In this document: positions 1 through 12,169 of the stretch, piece after piece
Position numbering within the stretch: the first letter of the stretch is position 1
Layout of the letters: each line of letters starts with the position of its first letter
Source: Ancistrus triradiatus
Lineage: Eukaryota; Chordata; Actinopteri; Siluriformes; Loricariidae
Direction: 5' to 3'
DNA: 64,000 bases
NCBI GenBank assembly: GCA_025084515.1
Contig: JAJAGP010002248.1
Location: 1 to 64,000 of the forward strand
Notes under the pieces: model-generated
Databases searched by the model: none
Seen by the model: the letters and a program-made list of their open reading frames with translations, nothing else
What the model was told of the DNA's origin: nothing
Position numbers and translations under genes: made by a program

Positions 1-228
1 GGCCCAACCAGTTAAGTTTAAGGAGCAATCACTTTTTCACACAGGGCCATGTAGGTTTGGATTTTTTTATCCCTTATTAATTAACATCTTCATTTAAAAA
101 CTGCATTTTGTGTTTACTTGTGTTGTCTTTCACTAATTTTTAAATTGGTTTGATGTTCCGAAACACTCAAGTGTGACAAACATGCAAAAAAATAGGAAGA
201 AGGAAAACACTTTTTCACACCACTGTAT
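1..228. mobile_element. Tc1-like transposon end (truncated by window edge)
   Basis: This is a non-coding terminal segment of a fish Tc1-like element. Near its left side is a 'cactttttcacacagggcc' block, and its right end reads 'cactttttcacaccactgta', the usual terminal form of this group. The rest of the element lies left of the window. No transposase sequence is present in this part. Confidence 0.7.
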
Positions 229-394
229 ATGATGTATTAAAATTATCCTTCAACAACTTTGACACGATTAATAAGAATTGATATAAACAGTTATGAAGAG
301 CTCAGGTTATGGACAGCATTTAATTTTTTTTTTATACACCTTATGAGGATTCAAAATGAAATTAAATCTTGCTCATTTAAATTCATACATATGG

Positions 395-470
395 CACTGT
401 GCAAAAGTCTTAGGCCACCATTAGATTTGATGTTCTTGCTATGGTATAATGACCACATACAGGGTCTTCC
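395..470. mobile_element. Fragment of mariner-type MITE family (same as 16060-16781)
   Basis: The segment begins with 'actgtgcaaaagtcttaggc', the terminal inverted repeat seen complete at 16060-16781, followed by the family's sub-terminal sequence. It is a one-ended fragment. Confidence 0.55.
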
Positions 471-1507
471 CATCTTACAAAGTCTGGACTTATGATATTT
501 CAATTTTTTGATGGGAATATGATAATAAACATAAACACACATTCAGCAGAAACTGTCCTCTAAATTTTGAACAAATTTCCCTGGGCAAGCGATACACAGT
601 ACAATACTCTCTCACACTCATGTTGAATGAGAAGCCCAACAGTGAGTGACATAGGGAGTCACGTGGCGGGAATGAGGAGTGCTGGGATATGTAGTAAGAA
701 AAAGCTGTAGTTGTGCAATAATCGTTTTGTTTTTCACTTTCAATACATTATTTAAAAACTTGCATGACATATTCAACATTTTATTATAAAATAAGCTCTA
801 CTACGATTGAATTTATCAGGTATCATTTAGAAGAAACTCTGAATGAGAGGGGATTAGCTGTATTTATGCACATAAAATGGAAGACAAACATTCAACTTCC
901 AACATGACTGTTCAGTAGGAAGTGATGCCACTCGTCCGGCTACCTTTAGGGATTTTTCCATGAAGCCATACTAATTTAAGTAGACAAGGTCTCTTGTAAG
1001 ACTGGATCGCATGATTAATTTCTTAAGTCCTTGTCTAATCGAGAATAAAAGGAAAGGCTTTTAATCAGGAACTGTTTTGATCTCCTTTGCGCTTGACCCG
1101 AGATCTCTAGGTTTGATGAGGTATCAACCATAGCATTTGTGTTTTAGATTCCCAATGCAGCACTAAAAATGTCCTGCTGAGGGATGTTCCACTAACTTTT
1201 GGGTGCCAAAAGCAAAGCAGCATAAAGGTGGAGCAAACCAGGCCCCTTCAGAGTTGGTATTGTGTATGCATGAGTAATCTGAGAGAATGAGGCTAATTAT
1301 AGGATGATTCAGAGATCTCTGATCTACTCCTTCTCCCCAAATCCCATTAAGCCACTTCTTGGGCCTGTGAGTCAGTCATCCAAGATCAGGTTAGGATGAT
1401 GTAAAGTAAGTGTGTCATTTATTGTTAGAAATGGTCATAGTATTTAATTCTGCATCCTGTTTTGTTCTAGGTGACTGTATACCTGAAGAGACTAACACTT
1501 TAGCACT
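471..1507. other. Intergenic, no gene recognised
   Basis: AT-rich sequence with only short, unconvincing ORFs. No repeat family or RNA gene was recognised here. Confidence 0.5.
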
Positions 1508-1562
1508 TTATGCAGAAATATAGAAAACTCACAAAGGGTTCACAAACTTTCTAGCACCACTG
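1508..1562. mobile_element. Tc1 transposon terminal fragment
   Basis: The segment contains 'agggttcacaaactttctag' followed by 'caccactgta'. This is the end of the same Tc1 family that is complete at 23420-24172. It directly abuts a minus-strand SINE. Confidence 0.6.
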
Positions 1563-1740
1563 TACATTTAGGCATTTTATCCAGAGCGACATAAAACTGA
1601 TGCAGTTTTACCATCCAAATAATTGTGGGTTTAGGGCCACGCTCAAAGACCCAACAGTGGCAGCTTGGTGGAGGTAGAATGTGAACCCTGGACCTTCTAG
1701 TCAACAGTTCTGTACCTTAATCACCAAGCCACCACAGTCC
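1562..1740 (-). mobile_element. tRNA-derived SINE (family A), minus strand
   Basis: Read on the minus strand this has a tRNA-like head (box-B-like 'ggttcacattct'), a 'cactgttgggtctttgag' middle and a 'gtcgctctggataaaatgcc'-type tail. Family A recurs about ten times in the window. Confidence 0.75.
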
Positions 1741-2870
1741 CGATGATTGTGTTCATCGGTTCAAATAATTCAATTGAACTGCTCAGCAAATAGGTACCAA
1801 GGGAAGACCTGCATCTGCTTGTGATGTTTAGACTATCAAACTGTTTTTTTTCCTTAAAGTTCTCTTTAAGCTGAAAGCATAAAGCACAGACCCTGAGAGA
1901 AAACAATCAAGCAAAGATCAAGACAAATTCTCTTATTTTCCCCTGTCAGACCATCATTCCGACTCCCACACCAATATAGTTTGCAGGCATAGGCAGGCGA
2001 CAGAGGGTTACGATGGTGATTGAAAGGGTGCTGAAGGGCCCGAGGCCAAAGAATAACAGCACTGTTACACACACAAGGTCACAGACCTACAAACACGAAC
2101 CCACGGCTTCCTCAGCCGTTTTACGGAACACTTTGAGACTGATCATGACACATACCGAATAGTTAGCGAGTAACAAGTATATATATAAGAATGAACGATG
2201 GTGTCTGACGTCTGTGATAAACAGTGCTTCAGCCATGCCCAGGAGTTTCACCTAAATCTGTGGCCTGAGGAAGACCCTGAAGACCTGTAGATAACCATTT
2301 CCTTCCCCAGCCAGTAGTCTTCAGTCTCATGACCTTGAGCTCGGCACATTTCTCCAATGGAGATAATCATGAGTTATTTCTCGAAAACCTATTTTCCTTT
2401 CGTCGTAATGAAAAAACTATTTGTGTCTGAGTCTTTTAATTCATTCTATCTGTTATGTTTGGACAACTCATTAATATTATCATTTATTATCATTAGAGAT
2501 TTTTAATCCTCATTTCTCAGGAGAAAGACTGCACTCCTATTCTATATTCACATTAAAATAAATACAAGGCTACTGAAGCATTAGATTAATGTGCTCACTC
2601 ATTTCTAGCAAGAGAGAAAAGTGAGACAAAATAAAGCAAGCAGTGCCTGGGAATTATGAAGCTTTGAAGTAACATACACACGGTAGATAGATAGATAGAC
2701 AGACACTTCAGAGCTGAATGTGCTTGGAGGAGAGCATTATCTTTCTTATTCTGTATATAGACACCCACCATGGATTATCTGATGGATACGCAGATATACC
2801 ATCCTTCATAATCTCACCATGGTCTCTTTACTGAGACCCAATTAAGATCAATTTCAATTTATTTAACATG
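1741..2870. other. Intergenic, no gene recognised
   Basis: Unique-looking sequence with a short TAGA microsatellite near 2685-2705. At 2874-2930 there is 'cagtctaacctcgttatctc', which resembles a pogo/Tigger-type DNA transposon terminus, but no partner end was found. No coding signal. Confidence 0.4.
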
Positions 2871-3293
2871 TATATACAGTCTAACCTCGTTATCTCACCC
2901 CCTGTTATCTCACCAACCTCATCTCTCCACCTTTGACGGCAGGACGGATTTCCCTTCATCCACTTTACTTCGGAAAGCTGCCAACCTCGCCTCTTGCCCC
3001 GGCCAAGCTTAAAATGTGACAAATGTCCTGCCAACAGTGTAATTCTACCCTGCTAAGCCATATTTAGATCGTTGGTAGATGGCACTTTAATCCTACTTTA
3101 CACTTGCAATGCCAAACAGAGACGTTGAATGGCACTAGTACAGAAGTCCTGCTCCATCATTGGAAAGAACCAATCGGCATTAGTAAATGTGTCAGAGAGG
3201 GGAATGCCAAGTCTCGGCCCCTTTGTAGTGGCGGGATGCGCGTGCGCAGTAGAAAGAATAACCTTAACAACATCGTATTCTTCTGTGTTATTT

Positions 3294-3500
3294 GGGGCTG
3301 TAGTGGCCTAGCGGGTAGGGTACTGGACTATGGACCAGAAGGTCCAGGGATCAAATCCCACCTCTGCCAAGCTGCCACTGTTGGGTCCTTGAGCAAGACC
3401 CTTAACCCACAATTGCTTGGATTGTAACTGTATCAATTGTAAGTCACTCTGGATAAGGGTGTCTGCTAAATGCTGTAAATGTAAATGTTAATGTAAATGT
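3294..3500 (+). mobile_element. tRNA-derived SINE (family A)
   Basis: Near full-length copy. It has a tRNA-like head with a 'ggatcaaatcc' B-box-like motif, the 'cactgttgggtccttgagca' body, a 'cactctggataagggtgtct' domain and a tail of 'aaatgt' repeats. The ORF crossing it is incidental. Confidence 0.8.
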
Positions 3501-3504
3501 ATTT

Positions 3505-5635
3505 GGACCCAACAATGCAAGTATGTTGTATAATTTCTGGCAGATTATACGAGCGATCCTAAATACACATTTTAAAGGTTACTTTCTCTTTCAGTTTTGG
3601 ATATATAGGTCTCTCCCCATTCAAGGAGACAGGAGTTTGGTCTTGGCTGGAAATAACTGCCCGGTGGCATTACCGAGAGTGAACGGACTTCTCTTAATGA
3701 CTTTGTCGTTATTCATAAAAGACTGGATTTCTTTCGCTTTGCACCACAGAGACAATCGTCAATCATGGACTATTTCTCAAATTTGCGTAAAAGAATAGAA
3801 ACTGTACATCTGCGTATGTGTTTATGTCCATATACGTTTAGACTGCATTTAGCAGATACTTAACTCAACGTGACTAACTACTGATGGAGAATCCAGTCCA
3901 AGCACACAGCTGAGTAATCATCTAGTCATTCATGGACCGAGTCAGAAATTAGACAGAGCTGGGCAAACTCATGAGCAGTGCAGCGTTACTCTGAAACCAG
4001 AACTATTCAAGAACAGTACGGCAATCGGATATTATTTTCAGTAGAAGAATTAAGAGCACCATTTCTTCTATTTTAAAATTTCCTTTTCATGCTAGTTTGA
4101 ATGCGGAATACACATCCAATCTAACGTCTTTTCACTCCAATGTCATTAGTAACCGTAGCCTTACAAAAAAAAGGCTAATTTGGTCAGTGAAGCCTGACAG
4201 CATTTAGGCACTGTTAGCATCTCAAAGCTGTAGCAGGGACATTATGAAACGAGGTAATGATAAGCTCCAGCCCTTAATCTGTAGGTTAGTACTTACCCAC
4301 ACAGTCATCATCATTACAATATAGAAATATTACATAAAACACAAATAAAACACCTGACAATCAGGAAAATGAAAGTCACACTTGATTTGAGAGAGTTCAT
4401 TATGCGTCTATAATGAAAGCACTAAAGCCCTGTGTAATGTCACTTCTTAGCGATGCGTTTTGGTAATTGGGGCTCTTAGGACCGGGAAACAATGGCTCCA
4501 TTTCACCTTGCTGAAGCCGGCCATGCAAATAACGCATGTACAAAACACATAAAATCCATTGCCTTTGTTCTTTATGGGCCGTGTATGTCCTCTCCTCAGC
4601 CTCCATCTACTCTCTTCCCTGTTCCAACAAAGGAGGAGGGTCACCCGACACCACCTTATAAATCTCAATGACAATGACACCCAAATGTCCAGAGCCTCGG
4701 AAAAGGTTTAAATTATGGCAACACCAAGAAACCCTTCACATATTCAACTTGATTACTGTAAAATTGATAGCCAGGTAATTGACAATGCCTCAGTGAATAA
4801 TGTTGTCAATTTTCTTCCTAAATCCCATTTTGGTGGCCATCTGGCCCACGTAAACAGCTCCCTGGGGACGAGAGGTAATAGATAGTAATTACTCACAAGT
4901 CATTTATTCTTGAGGAGTGTTTAGCACTTATCTGTTTTACAATTAAAATGGAGAACAAGCTGCTTCGCACACTTATATTCAACGTGCCGAACGTCCCGTT
5001 GGTGCTGACAGCACTTGAACTTTTTAGACCTTCCTAATATCACTTAACAGGTAAATTTGCGAGCATGCATATCTTTTTATCTCTTCATATTGGTCTTAAA
5101 TTTGAATGTATTTCATTACATTCAGTTAAAGGAAAAATCATATGCTATAAGTTAGAAATTAGAGCAGTTTTAATAGTCCGCTGGAAGTCGTGTTCTCATG
5201 TACAGTATTACATCAAAGGTTTGTTGTGCAAAACTTTGTGCCAGCTTGATTTCACTAATTAGTTTGGTAAATATATGTGTTAGTAAATTTGGGAGAACGC
5301 ATTTATAGAGAACTACAGAAAAGTTGGACTTAATGGACCGCAGTGTCCTCATTTATATAATAATTATAAATATAGTTTTCCTGTCTTTCACACAAACTCC
5401 AATTACGCGGTTTCAGCATTGCTCGATTAGCAGTCACAAAAAAGGCTGAAAAATAAAGACACACATTTCAATTTTGAACAAAGCCTACTACAATCTTCCA
5501 CATACAGTTCACCAGTAGGCACTGCAAACATCACTGGACTAAAATAGATCAAGAAAGAAGGTGAAAACAGTACAGCTGCAGTATGAATGTTAACAAAGAG
5601 AGCTTTGTATTTATATATGGGAAATATGTACACGT
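3505..5635. other. Intergenic, no gene recognised
   Basis: AT-rich unique sequence. ORFs are under 100 codons, overlap on both strands and show no recognisable domain. Confidence 0.45.
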
Positions 5636-5639
5636 ACAA

Positions 5640-6010
5640 TACTTTGCAAAAGTCTTAGGCCACCATTAGTAGTGTTGCTTTAGTAACTTTATAATGACCA
5701 TATATAACATTGTCGATGATTGGACCCAAAAACTTCAAACTTGGATTAATTACTCCATAATCCTCATTTCCCCTGATGATCATTCCAATCTGTGAGCTTT
5801 AGCATATTTTATTCTACACTATTCAACTTCTGATAAAGTTGGTTCTAAAAAAAAGTTGGCTGATACCCTTGAAAGACCATTCCTGATCCAGCAGGACTGT
5901 AGAAGGGCTGACTTGGCATCCCGATGAAGCTGCCAGATGCTGCTATTGCTCAAGTGTAAGGACAGGTCACCCTAAATCCTTACCGCTGTAGCCACTGCAG
6001 TTGTTTGATA
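5640..6010. mobile_element. Mariner-type MITE, 5' end and body (same family as 16060-16781)
   Basis: Starts with 'tgcaaaagtcttaggccacc' and shares internal blocks with the copy at 16060-16781: 'gttgatgattggaccca'-like, 'gactgtagaagggctgactt' and 'gatgctgctattgctcaa'. The right terminus is missing and no transposase is encoded. Confidence 0.65.
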
Positions 6011-6109
6011 TTGCAATTTTAAGCAATTTTCACGTTACCCAAGGGGTCTTGGAATGTATTGGTTGTGTAAAAAAGGGGACTATTATATATAGACATTAAA
6101 ACAAAGTTT

Positions 6110-6298
6110 GAGGATGCAATGGTTACGGTACTTGACTATGTATCAGAACGTCTAGGGTTCAAGCCCCATTGCTGCCAATGTACTGTTGGGCTCTTGAGCA
6201 AGACTATTACCTTACAATTACCTAGATTATGCATTATAAAACTGTATCAGTTGTAAGTCGCTCTGGATAAGATGAAATCATCTGCTAAATGACTAACT
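6110..6298 (+). mobile_element. Diverged tRNA-derived SINE (family A)
   Basis: Contains the 'agggttcaagcccc' B-box-like motif, 'actgttgggctcttgagcaa' and 'gtaagtcgctctggataaga' in the family order, with an insertion in the tail. It is an older copy. Confidence 0.7.
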
Positions 6299-6299
6299 G

Positions 6300-7394
6300 T
6301 CCTCCCTGAATAGTGACGTCAGTGCGAACATATAAAAGTACTAAGATTTTAATGTAAGAAATGCTATAATCAATCATCTCAACCTCATGTTCATGTTCAC
6401 AGCCTATTAATAGACAGTTATACATTTTAGACTTCTAAAATCTGCCTCAAATTCACAACTGTGAGAGAGTTAAAGTTGGGATAAATACTTGGGATAAATA
6501 CTTAAAAAATGCCACACTGATTCCCCACTCAAGATTCACAAAGGTTTCCTGAGCCACTTCGGGAGGTTTCCTCCCCACACCTTTAATCCTTATTTACAGA
6601 AAAGCACATGCTCTTGGATGCTGGACGATGTTGGGCACCGAGCAAGACTGGCGTAAATCCAGTGGCTCTGAAAGTGAAGGTCTCTGGGGAGGACACACGG
6701 GGTCATGGAGGTTATTTAGAAGCGAGCGGTCTAGTACGCTCAGATTCACTTCACTGGACTGGACCCTGTCCAACTACGGTAAACAAGTACACATTACAAA
6801 CAACATTAACATGACCTTAGACAGGCACACACACAAAACTGCACACAATATTCTGGAACAATAATGATTCACTCTGCAGCTAGTCTGCCATGTCTGACCC
6901 AGAACATATCATGAACCCATGAACTGTGTGTTATATATTTATAGAACTGTCTTTTAGCACAAGAAGCAGTCACATTTTCCTGCTTCCTTCCATACAGGCC
7001 TCATCGTGGCAGTAATGTTTTTCCCCACAGTGGGTTTTTGCTCATGACAAGACATGTAGCCCCTCTTAGAGAGGGGTTAATAGTCAATAGCAAGAAAATA
7101 CACTCTCGGAAACACCACCAATTTTGCCCCTGATGACCACGAATCCACTTCACACTACATCTACTCAAGCACATTTTAATTTTTTTTTTTCCATGTTGAA
7201 AGATTTAATCTTCGTTTGCCTGAGGCCCTCTGGGCAGGAAGCATTGACATTTGGAATAATTGTTGTTACAGGGGTAGTCTCTGGAGGGGGCAAGCAGGCC
7301 AAGAGAGGGGAGAAGATTTGAGTAAAAGACCGTGTCAGCTTTTATTTGCGCAGGGATCGCCCGAAGCGTCTTTCACTGATCACTAATATAAAAC

Positions 7395-7463
<69 letters not shown>

Positions 7464-8350
7464 CGAGAGGGAATGTGGCACCATGGTGGAAACATAAGCA
7501 TGTAATGTGGTGAGTTATCTAAACTGTTCCCCATGGACTGGAGAAAAAGCACCCAGGGAAGAAAAAACAGTGCTGATGAACAGCCATATCAACTCAAATA
7601 CTGCAGGCTGTTATGGAAAATGGACAGATAAATTCACACGACAAACCTATCAGTACCTATTACAGGCTATAAATTATCTTCCAGCACTTAGCCATACTGA
7701 TCAATCAAAATACACAATGGGTAGATATTACTCATATATTTAACAGAAGGAAAATACACAGATTGGCATTCAGTACATCTTCAGCATCTCATAACTTTGC
7801 ACTGAAAGTCAGTTTCTGTCTGTCCCAGAGACTCTGCCAGCCTTCTATAATCCAAAGGGATGAATTTGTGATTAGACAATTGTTGAAATTACCTCAACCT
7901 CGTTACTCTATGCTTTAATTTTGCACTAAGGTTACAGATTCCACCTCAAGGAAGATTTACAGTCCAAATTAGGTTGAGGGTTCAGACAAAATAAACACAC
8001 TCGAGCAGAAAATACATTTACAAGACTTTATTTAAGCCCTATATGAGACTATATAAGAGTGTCATAAACATGTCCTTAGCACTGTATGATAGATCTATGA
8101 TGTTATTCCTGTCATGACAGTTCACGTCTCTTGATTTAACACTGTCATGTTACTGTTTATAGGCAGAGATAGAGGGGTGGCCTCACTAGCACTGACAAGG
8201 GAGCTGGTCACTCATGGAGATGCTCCAAATACGCTTTCCATGTATGATGATTACTTCCAAACAGTTGTGAGGACGGACAATTATACAGATTTTGTGTGCT
8301 AAAATGAACTCGGCTTGGCCACCACGTTGATATCCTATTTACATAAGTAA
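6300..8350. other. Intergenic, no gene recognised
   Basis: Holds a GA microsatellite at 7397-7461. The remainder is unique AT-rich sequence with no gene or repeat that I can name. Confidence 0.4.
7397..7461. repeat. (GA)n microsatellite
   Basis: An uninterrupted run of about 32 GA dinucleotides. Confidence 0.95.
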
Positions 8351-8355
8351 GGAGT

Positions 8356-8534
8356 CTCGTGCAAAAGTTTGGGCATGCCTACTTACATGTTTTGCTGATT
8401 TTTTAAATTATAAAGTAATAACCAAAGACAAACATGGCATGTTATAAATATAGTTTTAAATATCCATTATAAAGTCAGTTAAGATAAGAGATCTTAAAGC
8501 TGACAATGTGCAAAGGTGCCCAAACGTTAGCACA
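8356..8534. mobile_element. Small mariner-like MITE relic
   Basis: About 180 bp bounded by imperfect inverted ends: 'cgtgcaaaagtttgggcatg' on the left and 'gcccaaacgttagcaca' on the right. AT-rich inside and non-coding. A related left end occurs near 17283. Confidence 0.5.
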
Positions 8535-8949
8535 TGCCATACTCAGCCTTTTTTGTATGTATTATAAAATGTATGCATTAATGGCTATGGTATTGTTTTT
8601 TTTATTGCGAAAATCACTATAAACATGTCATTTGACTAGAGCTGCACAAACAAAACTTTAGTTCTAAATGTTTCTATTACCAATAAATGCCATGAAAACT
8701 ATTATTTTATTTATTCTTTTTTTTTGTTTGTTTTTTTTACAATGGCAGCATGTATGACAACACATGATCACAATTATAACTTATGCACTTATGTCATATT
8801 ATTCTTACCCTATGATGTAAGATATCCTCTTCTGTATGTCCGTGTATGGTACTGCATTTCTCGTAAAGTCCTTTTATAACATTCCTGACAAATCCCCACA
8901 TAAACGTGCTTAACTCGTAAGATGTCATAAGATTAGAGCATCATCAAGC

Positions 8950-9105
8950 ATTCATGCATTCATTCATCTTCATACCTGCTTAATCCAGCTGTGGGTCGCA
9001 GTGAGCCGGGGCGTACAGGCAACACAAGAGATATGGCGGGAACAAACCCTAGATGTCCATTGGAGGACACACTCACTCACACTTCACACTGGGATAATTT
9101 AGAGA
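8950..9105 (-). mobile_element. V-SINE/DANA-like SINE tail, minus strand
   Basis: Contains 'cttaatccagctgtgggtcg' and 'gagccggggcg', the complement of the V-SINE 3' region, starting at an ATTC-repeat end. The tRNA head is absent. Confidence 0.5.
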
Positions 9106-9364
9106 CAAGAGTATTAATAATATGAAATAATATATGTAATATCAATACACATTAAATGTGATTATATATTTTGACAGTGTATGACATCTGCCATCATTTG
9201 TTTTATGATAACTGGTTCAAAAATTATGTCACTGATAGATTTTTCAGTTTAACTTGATATGACACTATATCCCTCACAATACACATTATAAACCTGGCTA
9301 ACTTGTAAAAAAGGATACACGACAGATATGAGAAACATGAGCAAACTAACAAGTGAGACAACGT

Positions 9365-9510
9365 TATAACTAGAGATAAACCAGTGATCATATAATCGAT
9401 TTTGTTCCGATCACATTTAACTTGAGCAGCGCACGACGTGACAGCAGCACAAATACAACCACACATCATCAGCACAGTGCTTTTACTGACTTTTATTTAG
9501 AATTCATATA
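9365..9510. repeat. Dispersed repeat shared with 20575-20680
   Basis: The segment around 9470 ('agcacagtgcttttactgac') matches 20628-20660 ('agcacagtgcttttaataac') and the similarity continues into the flanking bases. The 20-kb copy begins with a 'gggcggtataccggtt' motif reminiscent of hAT-type termini. The class is uncertain. Confidence 0.35.
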
Positions 9511-9910
9511 TATATATAGAGCAATACTAATAAGAGAGGAGGGATACTAATGAGGGACTAGGGATCTATATCAGACAGCTTTTCAGCATGGAAGCTCTTC
9601 ACATTGCTGTTTGCAATACTGCACATGCATAGCAAAAATAATCCATAGAGGAACAACTCCAAAAACATTCAGAACAACAATTTAATAAGACGTTTAAAAC
9701 AGCATCACCCTGCTGAATATGCAGAATTTGCCAAACTAACAAAGGCAAAACAGGTTAAAGCTAAAGCCATGAGCCAACAACCCTGCAATCTTTCTTTTAG
9801 CAATGAAGACATTTCCATTAAAAGAAATATTTAAACAAAAAATTTCTCTATGCTGTCATTTATAATTCTTAGACGGAAAGAAAATCAGAATCGGCCGGCC
9901 ACATATTTAA

Positions 9911-11960
9911 AAAAAAATAAAAATAAAAAATCAGCAACAGGAATCGTCCAAGGAAACTGCAATCGGTGCATCATTAGCTAGAACATAATTGATGTCCAAT
10001 GAAGACTTGGAGACGGAGGCAAAAACTTTGTGATTAAAAAGTTTTAAGTTTGCCCATGACGTAACATTTTAGCTGAGTTTATAAAAGCAATTTATAAACG
10101 CATTTTAAAGGACTGCAACTTTAAGAGCACTAAAGTCCTGTATGTACATTATGTTTTGTATCTCACTTGCCAACCAGTTTTTAATCTAAAACAACAAATT
10201 AAACACCACCTTGTCTAGCATATTAATTATAACCCGTACCGTGTGTTTCATGACATATCTTATAACGTTAAAATGTCGGTTCCTCAGTTTTGGATCTATT
10301 GTGGAACACAAAACTTGAAGGGTCTACTTTCAAGGTGAGTACAGTAGAGCTGGAAATAGATGTGTCTGAAGTGTTACATGTGAGATGTATCTGCAGGTGA
10401 AGTCTGCAGTGCAAAAGCATTGAAGATTTGAAGCATAAATAATGTTACAGATTTAAAAAAGTAAGATGGACAACAGCTAGTAGAACAGGGGACTCCATGG
10501 GTGTCTTGACTGCCGAGCAACCCTGTGCCTGACCAGGAATGTGTAATCCATGCAGGCACTGATGGGGCACAGAGGGGCCTCCCACATCCCCACCGGCTCT
10601 CCCTATTGTTCTACCTCAAAGAGTGAAGAGGGTAGGAAGCTTTGGATCTGGGGCAATGGGAGGCTAGGGGGTGGGGGGGTGTCACTGTCTTTCCTCGCTT
10701 GTGTAATTCTGAGAGCACCCGGGCTTTTGTCCATTTATTACAATAACACCTTTCTGATCCTTTGTGCCACCTTGTTGACTCCACTTATTGGTCAAACGGT
10801 CAAAACATGGAAAGGAAATTAGCCAGCTCTACCCCCAGCACACTGCCCCCCCGTACACACATACCCAAACTGTCTTTATTCTTTCACACTCACAATCGCA
10901 GCAGCACCCAGGTTTACATGTAGAATTAGCCTGTAAAAGAGGCTTAAGCTCACAGTGCAAATCGAACCCCCGCCACCAGCATTGAAACACATAACCGAGT
11001 ACAATGGCGAGGGGGATAAAAAAAAAAAAAGAGATCATAAGAAAAGCTAACTCTTCCTTTCTAGGAGCAATATTTCGTATCCTTTTCCTGGCCCTCAGAC
11101 AGATGCGTAGGCAGATGGTGGAAAATTAGCGCAAAAGAGGCAAGGAAGAAATGAGAGTGCGAGCGAGAGGGTGTAGAGCTAAAAATGTAATGACTGGTTA
11201 AAGAGCAGGTTATCACACTATAATGAACAATCCCAAAGCATGGAGGACTGGCTGCCAGGAGCCAAGTTCAGACTAGAAGTACTGGAAGGCAATGCAGACG
11301 GCTTCTCGACTTAGAATCAGCAAGAAACAGGTGAGTTAATGCAGTGCAGGCTGGTATAATGCTGTCCTAATGACTTTCAAATTATGCTGGAGCTTACTGT
11401 TCAAAAATGAAGGTTGAAGTTCTAGTAGATGTGAGAAGTCCAGGTTTATAGGAGTACAGTTTAAAGTTTTTGAACCTTAGACCTATCCATTGCACGTGTA
11501 AAGTGTAGCAACTAGTAAACACAACCTCCAGAATTCACAGTCTTCGAGTCAATCACAGATTAGACATAACTACACCATAGTGACGTTTTTGGCTCGGTCA
11601 GATCAATTGTAAAAGGTTACTGTCTTAAGTCTAAACACTGATCTTATTTTCCAAAAACACTGATGGATCATCTGGGAGATTTTCTACACAGTCACAAGAT
11701 CCCACCATGACAAAATGATACTGATATGCTCATTTTTGTCATTTTTATATTATATTGTTTTACAATATTGTTTTATATTCTCTATTTTATTATACTTTTT
11801 ATAACATTACACTATCTCGAATGTATTAGTCAAGATAATATATTTCAGATTAATATTTATATGTGTTCTTTATGTTAATATTTTAAGCTTTTGTTTATTT
11901 AAACTATTACTATAATTTTATTAATTAGATAACTTTTCTAGTTTCATTCTTACATAACAC
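9911..11960. other. Intergenic, no gene recognised
   Basis: Unique sequence with short overlapping ORFs only. Nothing assignable. Confidence 0.4.
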
Positions 11961-11964
11961 CTAA

Positions 11965-12165
11965 TCTGCACAAGGAGGTCATGTGTCTTTTTGGGTCTTG
12001 TTCCGCCCAAGGTTTATTCTTTATAACAAAGTCTTTCCTTGCCACTGTTGCCCTTGGTTTGCCCAGTTCTGCGCTTAGATAATAGAGATGATACAAAACC
12101 ATAAAGCTGCTTTGAGGCAATTCTCCATTGTAAAAAGTGCTAAAGAAATAAATATGACTGACTTT
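11965..12165 (+). repeat. Dispersed fish repeat, LINE-tail-like (family C)
   Basis: Carries 'tccttgccactgttgccctt', 'aaagctgctttgaggcaatt' and 'gtaaaaagtgctaaagaaat' in order. The same order recurs at 13990-14175, 31895-32090 and 34015-34230. The latter ends in tandem 'ttgac' units, as non-LTR retrotransposon 3' tails often do. The LINE assignment is an inference. Confidence 0.6.
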
Positions 12166-12169
12166 TACA

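Noticed and set aside
3294..3400. tRNA gene at SINE heads here and elsewhere
   Set aside because: Box A/B-like motifs are present, but the bodies and tails are SINE and a tRNA cloverleaf does not close convincingly.
3104..3427. 107-codon ORF at 3.1-3.4 kb
   Set aside because: Its second half is SINE sequence; the first half has no recognisable domain.
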